NCBI GenBank assembly: GCA_012521035.1
Contig: JAAYND010000164.1
Coordinates: 1 to 6,446 of the forward strand
From: Methanomicrobiales archaeon
GTDB taxonomy: Archaea; Halobacteriota; Methanomicrobia; Methanomicrobiales; Methanoculleaceae
Direction: 5' to 3'
Length of the DNA: 6,446 nt
Below, piece after piece: positions 1-6,229 of this stretch (within the stretch, counting starts at the first letter, position 1; each line of letters starts with the position of its first letter). The notes under the pieces were generated by a model, which was given only the letters and a program-made list of their open reading frames with translations, had not been told where the DNA came from and made no database searches. The translations under genes and the position numbers were made by a program.

Positions 1-3000
1 CCAGGAATTGCTGGGATACCGCCATCAGCGGCGTTAATCCGACAGGGGTGCTCTGGATCGCCACTTCATTCCCGGTAGGTTTGAGGTGATTCCAGACATC
101 GCGGGTATCTACGGCTACCTGTGGCCCCCCGGCTGATCCGAAGTCCCAGACGTTCGATGCGACCCGGTTACCGTTCACGTAGAGGTTCCCCTCATAGTTA
201 TCTCCCCAGGGAACGAACGTAGTCAGTTCCGCCCGCGAGACCTGGTCGAGATCGATCGCAGGACCGGAAAATGGCACATACGCGATCGTCCTCTCCGGGG
301 TGGTGCCGTAATTGATCTCATCGACCCCCAGGATATCGAACCCCTCATTTAGAAAGATCAGTCTTCGAACGGCGGATGGATCCTCATAGACCACCGCGAG
401 GGTGAAACCGCCCATCGAGAGCTTTGCATCCTCATTCTTGCGGCTGAACTTCGCGACATTCTGTTTGTTTTTCCGGAACTCGGAGGTCACATCGTAGGTG
501 AGGAGACCGTATGCGTGATCGTGATAAGCACCGATGTTGGAGATGTCATGGTACCACGCCTGAAGTTTGATGGGAACACCGTTGAAGGTGAGGGAGGTAT
601 GCTTCACTTCATCGGAGTTGTCCCAGGTGTAGGGTACGTAGAGTCGAGCCTCAACCACCGCGGCACCTGAAGGGAGAGGGAGGTCGTCTGCTGTCCAGGT
701 GACGGAAAACTCTGTCCACCCCTGTGCGAAGCTCCCTGAGCGGTAGCGGCTATCCCCGAAGGAGTGGATGAGACCTCCGTGGATATCGTGTGTTCTGTAG
801 GTGGTGATATCGCTCCCGCCCTGCCAGCGCTTGCCATTGTAGCCGTTGTGTTTGATGGGCTTTGGAAGACTGGATTTTTTGTTGTTGGACCTGTCGGTAT
901 CCTGGATCTTCCCGTCAGGGTCGATCACCACCCTGTAGGTAACGGTGCCGCCTTCCGTCTTCCTGAGGGTTGGGTCGACGATGGAGATGGTGGTCTGGTT
1001 GCCGCCGGCAAGCCCCTCGACCGAGGTCGTGGCGACAGGTTTCTTCCCATCGTCCACGTCGCTTGCATACAGGGCGACGGTGAACTCTCCGACGGCATCG
1101 GCACCCAGGTTCTTTATGTTGGGGATCATGACCACATTCGGCTGATTGGTGGATACCGCGTTTGCAGGGCGGGGGTTTACCATGCCCTCGATGGAGAGGT
1201 CGATATTTCTGTAGTCGCTGCTACCCCCTCCACCACCGCCACTGCTACCGCCCCCCCTGCTGACGGTGATAGAGGCAAAGATGCTGAATGAGTCCGCCCA
1301 TCCGGTGATCGTCCGTGCAGTCTCGTTCTTCGTCTGTCCCTCCAGGGGTGTCCATGTACCGTTACTGAACCGCTGGATCGCTGTATCGTTTCTTGCACCA
1401 AAGAGACGACCCCATTCATCTTCGGTGAAGGAGATGCTGACCTGAACCGCAGGGTCGAACCTCGCACCCTCCGGCCCGAGGATGAACACCTTATCCCCTG
1501 CGACTATCGTTGTTTCGCCAGGCGGAGCCGGGATGGCCTCAAGTGTGGCCAGACTGAGAGAGAGGTTTGTGATCGATTGGTTGTTCACCGTCGCGACGGT
1601 GCCTTCGGGCACGGTGAGGTTGATACTGTTTTCATAGGCGATGATGAAGGTCTCGTTCACCGATCCGTTCAGGTTGATCTTTCCTGAGATATCCTCTGTC
1701 TTCGCCGGCGGATCGACGGTTATATAATGTATTCTATTCAGGGAGTCAGAGCCAAATTCGTTTGTGACAGTGAGGGAGACGTTGTAGCGGTTTCGCCCGG
1801 CCCCCTGGTGGGTATACGTATGAACCGGGTGCTGCTCATCCGAAGTATTCCCGTCTCCAAACGTCCAGCTCCACGAGGTCGGACTATTCGTGGAGATGTC
1901 GGTGAAGTTGATCGTGAGGGGTGCAATTCCGGAGGTTGCGTTTGCGCCGAAGTTTGCGGTCGGCAGCGGACCCGTAACATTGATGTAATTTACCCTAACG
2001 GTGGTATTGAAATCATCCGTTCTGGATGCATTCAGGGTGACCGTGTAGATGCCGGGAATTTCGTAGGTGTATTCCGGGTTCTGATCGGTCGAATTTCCAC
2101 CGTCGCCGAAGTCCCATTCCCACGAGGTCGGAGCGCCGGTCGACCTGTCCGTGAACCGGACCGTGAGCGGTATCTCCCCCGCGATAGTGTTCGCTTCAAA
2201 GTCTGCGGAGAGGGGGCCGGCAGGGTCGGTGACCCTGATGTAATCGGTCTTTGCGCTGGTGTTCGTGCCCGCATCGTTGCTGACCGTGAGACTGACGGTA
2301 TAGGTGCCGGGGATCCTGTAGGTGTATTCCGGGTTCTTTTCAGTCGAATTTCCTCCATCACCAAAGTCCCATTCCCACGAAGTTGGATCACCGATTGATT
2401 CATCCATGAACCGGACTGTGAGCGGGGCGTCGCCGGAGGTGACGTTTGCGCTGAAGTTCGCGACCGGTGGTGGGGGAGTCTTCTTCACGACAAGGAGGGC
2501 GAGCGGGAGCTTGTAGAATTCACCGGTCCCTGTACCCGCGAAATCACGGGAGTAGGCAAGTGTGACTTCACTTCTGCCGGCGACCTTTTCGGTCACGTCC
2601 CAGGATATAACGCCCAAATAAGGCCCCTGGATGTCGGGGGTGCGGTCGAGCGCATCGGTGAACGTCCCCTCAACCGGGGGGGTGCCTCCGGTGTATTTGA
2701 AATCGTTGTCATCGGTGGGGAACCCGTAGTAGCCGCTATTGCTCGCCATGTAACTGACGGTCAGGTGAGCGGAATCAAACTCAGAGAGGTCGCCGGTATC
2801 AAATGTCGTTCTCCCGACAGCAGTCTCGCCAAAATTGCCCTCCGCATAATAAGAGCAGACATCATGCCCCTGGTTCACCCAGTAGGTGGTCTCTGTGGTG
2901 GACGATGGGTCGTCGTAGGCGACGACCAGGCTGATGACCTTGATCCGGCCATCAAACGAACCAGCTGTATTGACGTTGACCCTGACTGTCCGGTTCTTGA

Positions 3001-3523
3001 TCAGGTCGGTCACATCATACCACATGAAGTAGTCGCTCGTAACCCGGTTCTCGTGATCGTTGATCAGTCTGTACGGATCGTTTGGACCGCCGCCAAGCGC
3101 GGTGTTGTCGTTTCCAAGAGGTTCCCAGGTCCATGGATCCAGAACGTAATTAAACCCGGAGTGCCCGGCCTCCTCCCATACGTGCTCGTACTCGCCGTCA
3201 CCGTCACCGTCAAACCGGTTGGTGATCCAGAAGTCATAGTCGTTCTGCATGTGCCCGCAGTATGCCGAGACATAGAGCCGGGCCCATGTGATCCGGCCTT
3301 CCTCCTCGACCGCGGCCGACGGCAGCGTGAAGGTCCTGGTTACGTCCTGTTCCCCCCAGTCCGGTGCCGGGTCAAGGTCGAACCAGAGGTCGCCGGTCAC
3401 GGTGCCGGTCTGTACCGTCTCAAGCGGGATGCCGCCCACCCAGTCGTCAGCTGAGGCCACCCCTACCACGCACGACAGCAGAACAAGGAGCAGTGATGCT
3501 CGCATCACTCCTTTAAGATACAT
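1..3523 (-). CDS. Large secreted multi-domain surface protein (DUF3344-PKD-CARDB), C-terminus beyond window
   Basis: This frame has no stop codon from the ATG at 3523 to the left edge (1174 codons), so the gene is partial at its 3' end. Residues 1-25 form a signal peptide: basic start, Leu/Val-rich core, cleavage after Ala-Ser-Ala. Residues about 28-350 resemble DUF3344 and hold an acidic DGDGDGE loop near 105-111 that could bind calcium. Three PKD domains follow at about 354-433, 438-517 and 520-604, with WDFGDG at 385 and 470 and WTFGDG at 553. Residues about 604-753 end in a module resembling the PGF-pre-PGF domain (TWTPLEG...SFSIFASI). A Gly/Ser linker (757-769) leads to a CARDB-like domain (about 771-883, ending DTDRSNN) and a second DUF3344-like module (886 onward, with RLYVPYTWD). 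Many Asn-X-Ser/Thr sequons fit an exposed glycoprotein. A role in adhesion or the cell envelope is inferred; no catalytic motif is visible. ATG 3523 is preferred because AAGGTG precedes it; ATG 3505 is in frame but sits almost on its ribosome site. Confidence 0.9.
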   Translation of the reverse strand, partial: MYLKGVMRASLLLVLLSCVVGVASADDWVGGIPLETVQTGTVTGDLWFDLDPAPDWGEQDVTRTFTLPSAAVEEEGRITWARLYVSAYCGHMQNDYDFWITNRFDGDGDGEYEHVWEEAGHSGFNYVLDPWTWEPLGNDNTALGGGPNDPYRLINDHENRVTSDYFMWYDVTDLIKNRTVRVNVNTAGSFDGRIKVISLVVAYDDPSSTTETTYWVNQGHDVCSYYAEGNFGETAVGRTTFDTGDLSEFDSAHLTVSYMASNSGYYGFPTDDNDFKYTGGTPPVEGTFTDALDRTPDIQGPYLGVISWDVTEKVAGRSEVTLAYSRDFAGTGTGEFYKLPLALLVVKKTPPPPVANFSANVTSGDAPLTVRFMDESIGDPTSWEWDFGDGGNSTEKNPEYTYRIPGTYTVSLTVSNDAGTNTSAKTDYIRVTDPAGPLSADFEANTIAGEIPLTVRFTDRSTGAPTSWEWDFGDGGNSTDQNPEYTYEIPGIYTVTLNASRTDDFNTTVRVNYINVTGPLPTANFGANATSGIAPLTINFTDISTNSPTSWSWTFGDGNTSDEQHPVHTYTHQGAGRNRYNVSLTVTNEFGSDSLNRIHYITVDPPAKTEDISGKINLNGSVNETFIIAYENSINLTVPEGTVATVNNQSITNLSLSLATLEAIPAPPGETTIVAGDKVFILGPEGARFDPAVQVSISFTEDEWGRLFGARNDTAIQRFSNGTWTPLEGQTKNETARTITGWADSFSIFASITVSRGGGSSGGGGGGSSDYRNIDLSIEGMVNPRPANAVSTNQPNVVMIPNIKNLGADAVGEFTVALYASDVDDGKKPVATTSVEGLAGGNQTTISIVDPTLRKTEGGTVTYRVVIDPDGKIQDTDRSNNKKSSLPKPIKHNGYNGKRWQGGSDITTYRTHDIHGGLIHSFGDSRYRSGSFAQGWTEFSVTWTADDLPLPSGAAVVEARLYVPYTWDNSDEVKHTSLTFNGVPIKLQAWYHDISNIGAYHDHAYGLLTYDVTSEFRKNKQNVAKFSRKNEDAKLSMGGFTLAVVYEDPSAVRRLIFLNEGFDILGVDEINYGTTPERTIAYVPFSGPAIDLDQVSRAELTTFVPWGDNYEGNLYVNGNRVASNVWDFGSAGGPQVAVDTRDVWNHLKPTGNEVAIQSTPVGLTPLMAVSQQFL
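1712..2463 (-). repeat. Three tandem PKD-encoding repeats inside the surface protein gene
   Basis: The three PKD units recur at roughly 240-260 bp. The first two (about 2222-2463 and 1976-2217) are clearly related at DNA level: the stretch around 2320-2390 matches that around 2080-2150 with scattered differences, and the proteins share PTSWEWDFGDGGNST and NPEYTY. The third unit (about 1712-1970) is more divergent, has WTFGDG in place of WDFGDG, and carries a short insertion (GAGRNR) after its THQ. The pattern fits local duplication followed by drift; the closeness of units 1 and 2 suggests a later duplication or gene conversion between them. Confidence 0.85.
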
Positions 3524-3528
3524 ATCAA

Positions 3529-3535
3529 CACCTTT
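3529..3535 (-). promoter_or_regulatory. Ribosome binding site of the surface protein gene
   Basis: On the minus strand AAAGGTG lies 5 bases upstream of the ATG at 3523, matching the archaeal Shine-Dalgarno consensus. It decides between this start and the in-frame ATG at 3505, whose own GGAG is only about 2 bases away. Confidence 0.6.
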
Positions 3536-3593
3536 TCAGATAACATCCAATCACCGATGCGTCATCCGGAACCTCCCCGGCATCCCTCTTGAT

Positions 3594-3605
3594 ACCTCTA
3601 GAGGT
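3594..3605. promoter_or_regulatory. 12-bp perfect palindrome, possible operator
   Basis: ACCTCTAGAGGT is a perfect palindrome about 70 bases upstream of the surface protein start. It has the arms ACCT/AGGT separated by four bases, the same arms and spacing as the site at 3662-3673. A dimeric regulator site is possible; no regulator gene is present in the window. Confidence 0.35.
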
Positions 3606-3661
3606 CATCCTTTTCATTGGATTTACATCGCGGATGTCACCGGGCAGGGAGATTAAATAAC

Positions 3662-3673
3662 ACCTTTTAAGGT
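3662..3673. promoter_or_regulatory. Second ACCT-N4-AGGT site, possible operator
   Basis: ACCTTTTAAGGT repeats the arms and spacing of the palindrome at 3594-3605, 68 bases away. It also overlaps a 10-base direct repeat, AACACCTTTT, found at 3659-3668 and again at 3527-3536 over the surface gene's ribosome site. Regulatory function is inferred from position only. Confidence 0.35.
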
Positions 3674-3675
3674 AG

Positions 3676-3727
3676 GTTTAAAATTTTGTACTATTTAATC
3701 GTATTTAATAATATCATATAAAAAATC
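3676..3727 (-). promoter_or_regulatory. AT-rich promoter region of the surface protein gene
   Basis: This is the most AT-rich stretch of the divergent intergenic region. On the minus strand it offers several TATA-like boxes, including TTTTATATGA near 3715-3724 and TATTAAATAC near 3701-3710. TATTTAAT occurs twice on the plus strand, 10 bases apart (3692-3699, 3702-3709), and once inverted at 3652-3659. With any of these boxes the 5' untranslated leader would be roughly 130-170 bases. The exact start site cannot be chosen from sequence. Boxes here could also serve transcription to the right. Confidence 0.5.
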
Positions 3728-3736
3728 TCGAAACGA

Positions 3737-3808
3737 ATGGATTACTGGAACGCTCAGATGAGTGGGGCTGGCCGGGCCAGAGGGAAGATCTACCGGATTG
3801 GCGCATAA
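3737..3808 (+). CDS. Possible 23-residue small protein
   Basis: An ATG at 3737 opens a 23-codon frame ending at TAA 3806-3808; it starts MDYWNAQM and ends KIYRIGA, with four Arg/Lys in the second half. TATA-like DNA (TATTTAATA, 3702-3710) lies at about the distance expected for a nearly leaderless transcript, and no ribosome site is visible. It is the only gene candidate in the otherwise noncoding 3740-3880 stretch. I do not recognise the peptide, and a frame this short easily arises by chance. Confidence 0.15.
   Translation: MDYWNAQMSGAGRARGKIYRIGA
3768..3780. repeat. GC-rich inverted repeat CTGGCC-G-GGCCAG
   Basis: Two perfect six-base arms surround a single central base within the intergenic region between the divergent genes. 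No T-run follows it, so it does not look like a terminator. It may be a protein-binding site, a chance repeat, or part of the small ORF at 3737-3808 that it overlaps. Confidence 0.3.
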
Positions 3809-3890
3809 AACATCTCTCCAGGCAATGCTAGTCACAAATGTGCCAGCGGATGGTCAGTTCTCAAAATTAACCCGCCGGCAATGAATACTT

Positions 3891-3900
3891 ATTATATAAA
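3891..3900 (+). promoter_or_regulatory. TATA box of the membrane protein gene
   Basis: ATTATATAAA is close to the archaeal TATA consensus. Transcription would begin about 25 bases downstream, near 3920, leaving a leader of about 50 bases before the GTG at 3975 and about 30 bases before the ATG at 3950. Confidence 0.65.
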
Positions 3901-3949
3901 TTGTAATAGACTGTAATACTGGTGCAGGTCACGTCCGGGAGAACAAAAG

Positions 3950-3970
3950 ATGGTATTCTGGGCAGGGTAG
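3950..3970 (+). other. Six-codon leader ORF upstream of the membrane protein
   Basis: ATG at 3950 has a well-spaced GGGAG (3937-3941) ahead of it, better than anything ahead of the GTG at 3975. It reads only MVFWAG before TAG at 3968-3970, four bases before that GTG. It could be a leader peptide that couples translation to the main gene, or the true N-terminus disrupted by an indel in the following G-rich run, or a chance ORF. Its frame differs from that of the membrane protein. Confidence 0.3.
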
Positions 3971-3974
3971 GGCC

Positions 3975-4910
3975 GTGCGGGTATTTTCCTCTGCAGTGAC
4001 CGCCGTCCTGCTGGTAACCGTGGGCATCATCGTTGCAAACATCCTCGCCGAGACCGGGATCTTTTCCCGGCTCTCATCGTTTACCGGGCCATTCTGCAGG
4101 GTTTCCGGCCTCTCCAACGCCTGCGTTCTCTCGATCGTCGCGATGGGGGTCAACTCCACGGCGGGCAAGTCGATGCTCGCCGAATACTACCGCGACGGGA
4201 AGGTGGCGGAGCGGGAGGTGATCCCGGTTCTCCTCATGGGTACGTTCCCGGTAGTGCTCGGGGAGTCGCTCTTCCGCGTCCAGCTCCCCACGGCCCTGAT
4301 CCTTCTCGGCCCCGTCGTTGGAGGGATCTACACCGGGCTGAACCTCTTCTCAAGCGGCATCCAGGCACTCTTTGCCCTCCTCTACAGCCGCCGGTTTCTT
4401 GTGGGTTCCGGGCACGCCCCTTCCCCCGTCTCTCCTGCACCCGCGGCCGCTCTTGCGCTCAACCGGAAGGTCGTGCTCGCCGGGTGCAGGAAGGCGGTCC
4501 CGACGCTCCGGCGGGTTGTTCCTGTCACCCTGGCCGCGCTGATACTTTTCTCTCTTCTCACCTCTACCGGCATCATGGCCGGCGTCGCCACCGCGTTCGA
4601 CCCGCTCTTCCAGGCCGTCGGCCTCCCCGGTGAGAGCGCCGCAGCGCTTGTGGCCCAGTTCCTGCACTTCTCAGCGGGGTATGCGATCGTCGCATCCCTG
4701 CTTGCCGATAGCGTTCTCTCACTTGAGACGGCGCTTGTGACGCTCGTCCTCGGGAGCATGGTGGTCATCACCATGATCTACATCAAGTACTCCGTGCCGC
4801 TTTACCTCTCACTCTTCGGCCGGTTCGGGGTTCGGATCTCGCTGGCCACCTACGCAGTGAGCATGGCCGCGAAGGTGCTCACGGTCGCGCTGGTCTTTCT
4901 TCTGTTCTGA
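3975..4910 (+). CDS. Polytopic membrane protein resembling nucleoside-recognition (Gate) proteins
   Basis: The 311-residue protein is almost entirely hydrophobic, with helices near 8-25, 50-62, 82-98, 105-122, 126-137, 183-204, 222-247, 252-270 and 290-311. A polar Pro/Ala/Ser-rich loop (about 143-165) splits it in two. Each half repeats the same plan: a helix, a GI...F...P....GL segment, a helix with an A-G pair, then an acidic or charged turn and a helix ending in Leu-X-X-Gly. Residues 28-89 and 199-260 align without gaps. The first half carries GVNSTAGKSMLAEYYRDG, typical of the Gate/nucleoside-recognition family (PF07670). Family members are linked to transport or spore maturation, but the substrate here is unknown. 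The frame is open upstream to a TAA at 3897-3899; GTG 3975 is the first usual start, with GTG 3996 as alternative. It has its own TATA box and appears to be monocistronic. Confidence 0.7.
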   Translation: MRVFSSAVTAVLLVTVGIIVANILAETGIFSRLSSFTGPFCRVSGLSNACVLSIVAMGVNSTAGKSMLAEYYRDGKVAEREVIPVLLMGTFPVVLGESLFRVQLPTALILLGPVVGGIYTGLNLFSSGIQALFALLYSRRFLVGSGHAPSPVSPAPAAALALNRKVVLAGCRKAVPTLRRVVPVTLAALILFSLLTSTGIMAGVATAFDPLFQAVGLPGESAAALVAQFLHFSAGYAIVASLLADSVLSLETALVTLVLGSMVVITMIYIKYSVPLYLSLFGRFGVRISLATYAVSMAAKVLTVALVFLLF

Positions 4911-5262
4911 GGGGGGACGGCGGAATTCCGGCGGGCGCCGCCGGTGTTGACGGGGTTGAGGTGGTGGCGGGGCTTGGGCCGGGCCCCCCGACAGCGGAGA
5001 GATCCAGGCGGGTCGCGCCGTCTGACATGAGGGTTGCCGTCTCCCGCGCCGCCCATCCGTTGACCAGGAGGGTGATCGTCTCTTCGCTGAGGTCTTCGAT
5101 CGCACTGACCGCCAGGTGGTTCCCTTTGTGCCGGCTGGAATTGCCGTAATCTCCGGCTTTCGCCGTCTCGATCGATCTCCCCGATCATGGTGGTGATGAC
5201 GGCCCGGCAGGCGCCGGAGATCCATCGATCGCCATGTTTCCATAGAACTCGTGGGTAAACGT
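4879..5262 (-). pseudogene. Decayed fragment of a methanogen surface-protein domain
   Basis: Reading right to left, one frame gives PTFTHEFYGNMAIDG and SPAPAG (about 5262-5203). A second frame then gives VITTMIGEIDR (about 5200-5168). The first frame resumes with SIETAKAGDYG, continues through LAVSAIEDLSEETI, LLVNGWAARETATL and TRLDLSA, and ends in a Thr/Pro-rich tail (TTSTPSTPAAP) at TGA 4879-4881. The joined text matches a domain I recall from methanogen surface proteins (FYG...IDG.PAPAGT...DLSA then Thr/Pro linker). Within one frame it is broken by TGA at 5185-5187. The first shift equals loss of one base (GGG-CC for GGG-ACC, restoring GTVITT). The second lies at overlapping ATCGATCG/TCGATCGA repeats, a likely deletion point. 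No start codon, ribosome site or signal peptide precedes it, and its tail overlaps the convergent membrane gene by 32 bases. It accounts for much of the 540-base gap between the flanking genes. Confidence 0.65.
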
Positions 5263-5430
5263 GGGGGATCTCCCGCGGAGACGAATAACTCCATATGTTG
5301 CCTGCTAAAACGGGCTCTTTGCTGAGATTGCTCAAACAACGTGCGCCAGACGATCAGATCAAGGAGCCCTGATACTCATCTCCATTACCGCAGGATAATC
5401 TTCATCATCTCCTCGCTCCCAGGTACCATC
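5263..5430. other. Intergenic stretch upstream of the toxin-antitoxin pair
   Basis: This interval holds no convincing gene on either strand. A strong TATA box ahead of mntA is not evident; GATAATCTT near 5393-5401 is only a weak candidate. The minus-strand text upstream of the pseudogene (VIRLRGRS, then TAG at 5305-5307) does not look like a signal peptide. If an insertion junction exists it may lie here, but I found no flanking repeat. Confidence 0.4.
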
Positions 5431-5439
5431 AGGAGGGGG
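5431..5439 (+). promoter_or_regulatory. Ribosome binding site of mntA
   Basis: AGGAGGGGG is a strong Shine-Dalgarno sequence about 10-13 bases before ATG 5450, slightly farther than usual. No other start codon in the frame lies closer, so it supports this start. Confidence 0.6.
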
Positions 5440-5449
5440 CAGAACCCGT

Positions 5450-5770
5450 ATGGAATCTCAGGTCCGCCGGGAGAAGAAGAGTATCTTCGCTGAGAGGCTG
5501 GAAGAAGCACTCCCGCTACTCCGGGAGCGGTTCGGCGTGGCGAAGATTGGCCTCTTTGGGTCGACCGCCTCAGGCGCTGACCGACCCGAGAGCGATGTGG
5601 ACGTGCTGGTCGAGTTTGCACCCGGACGGACGACGTTCCGGAACTTCATGGAACTCGCGTTCTACCTTGAGGATCTCTTTTGCCGCCGGGTGGACCTCGT
5701 CACCGAACAGGGGCTCAGCCGGCACCTCCGGTCATCCATCGAGCGGGAGATCATCTGGTATGAGGCGTGA
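5450..5770 (+). CDS. mntA: MntA-like minimal nucleotidyltransferase antitoxin
   Basis: The 106-residue protein has the minimal nucleotidyltransferase signature GS-X10-DXD: Gly37-Ser38, then Asp49 and Asp51, in GLFGSTASGADRPES followed by DVDVL. A third acidic residue fits Asp82 in RRVDLVTEQGL. All residues expected for metal-dependent nucleotide transfer are therefore present, and the length is normal for the family. In characterised HEPN/MNT pairs, MntA neutralises the HepT toxin by transferring AMP onto a tyrosine of its RX4HXY motif. The same role is expected here because the next gene is hepT with that tyrosine intact. The stop overlaps the hepT start by 11 bases, which indicates one transcript and coupled translation. 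The N-terminal helix is rich in charged residues (RREKK, ERLEEA). The cytoplasm is the expected location. Confidence 0.9.
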   Translation: MESQVRREKKSIFAERLEEALPLLRERFGVAKIGLFGSTASGADRPESDVDVLVEFAPGRTTFRNFMELAFYLEDLFCRRVDLVTEQGLSRHLRSSIEREIIWYEA

Positions 5771-6119
5771 CGATCTCTTTCTTCGGCACATAGCGGACGA
5801 GATTGCATTTCTCCGTGAAGTCGGCAGGGAACTGACGTATGAGAGGCTGCTTGCAGATCCGGTGCGGCAACGTGCAATCGTCCGTTCCATCGAGATCATC
5901 GGGGAAGCGACGAAGAACATCTCTGACTCCCTGAAAGTACAATACCCGGAGATTCCCTGGCGATTGATTGCCGGTTCGCGGGACAAGTTGATCCATGCGT
6001 ATTTTGAGATCGACTGGAGGATCGTCGGGGATATTCTCCAGAACGAGATCCCGGCCCTCGAGCCAAGGGTGCAGGCACTTCTTGCCGAATTCGATACACC
6101 GTCAGGGGATCCTGAATAA
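5760..6119 (+). CDS. hepT: HepT-like HEPN ribonuclease toxin
   Basis: The 119-residue helical protein carries RDKLIHAY: Arg74, His79 and Tyr81, an exact RX4HXY. Arg and His form the HEPN ribonuclease site, and Tyr is the residue AMPylated by MntA in studied pairs. The upstream IEIIGEATKNIS helix and PEIPW before the motif are typical of HepT (DUF86). Family members act as dimers that cleave RNA, in some cases tRNA, and halt growth. The start at ATG 5760 is chosen because it overlaps the end of mntA, has GGGAG (5745-5749) ten bases upstream, and gives the usual family length. The frame is open further upstream to 5547, but that part only mirrors mntA in another frame. No gene follows closely on this strand, so the module is a two-gene unit. 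Confidence 0.9.
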   Translation: MRRDDLFLRHIADEIAFLREVGRELTYERLLADPVRQRAIVRSIEIIGEATKNISDSLKVQYPEIPWRLIAGSRDKLIHAYFEIDWRIVGDILQNEIPALEPRVQALLAEFDTPSGDPE

Positions 6120-6200
6120 GGGCCGCAAAACACGGACCGGGTGCTATTGGCGGAATCAAGCGCCCCGTTGATCTCTTTGTCGAGGTGTTTCAGGGTTCTG

Positions 6201-6213
6201 CAGTCTGAGACTG
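6201..6213. repeat. Inverted repeat CAGTCT-G-AGACTG downstream of hepT
   Basis: Two perfect six-base arms flank one base, and a wider pair, TTTCAG at 6188-6193 and CTGAAA at 6211-6216, partly overlaps it. The site lies about 80 bases after the hepT stop. No T-run follows, so a terminator role is not supported; it might be a binding site or a scar. The other sequence in 6120-6200 shows nothing recognisable. Confidence 0.35.
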
Positions 6214-6229
6214 AAATCCTCTGTCGCAC

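Noticed and set aside
764..1291. Plus-strand 175-codon open frame
   Set aside because: It lies opposite the CARDB region and linker. Its Thr/Ala/Pro-rich end is just the reverse of the Gly/Ser linker codons.
1727..2398. Plus-strand 223-codon open frame opposite the PKD region
   Set aside because: It is antisense to the intact surface gene, lacks a ribosome site, and its repeated text mirrors the PKD repeats.
2765..3454. Plus-strand 229-codon open frame
   Set aside because: It is antisense to the first DUF3344-like module, with no promoter and no recognisable domain; GC-rich codon bias explains its length.
4382..4774. Minus-strand 130-codon frame opposite the membrane gene
   Set aside because: It has no domain or start signals, and the plus-strand protein is clearly real.
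4911..4990. G/C-rich stretch after the membrane gene as a terminator
   Set aside because: No T-run follows, as archaeal terminators would need, and the sequence is explained as the Thr/Pro tail codons of the minus-strand pseudogene.
4809..5339. Minus-strand 176-codon and nested 161-codon (4850-5335) frames
   Set aside because: They are Arg/Pro/His-rich and overlap the membrane gene. The domain-like protein text in this region appears only when frames are switched, so neither frame is itself a gene.
5547..5759. Upstream extension of hepT to ATG 5547
   Set aside because: The added residues are mntA read in another frame, and the 5760 start gives the normal family length.
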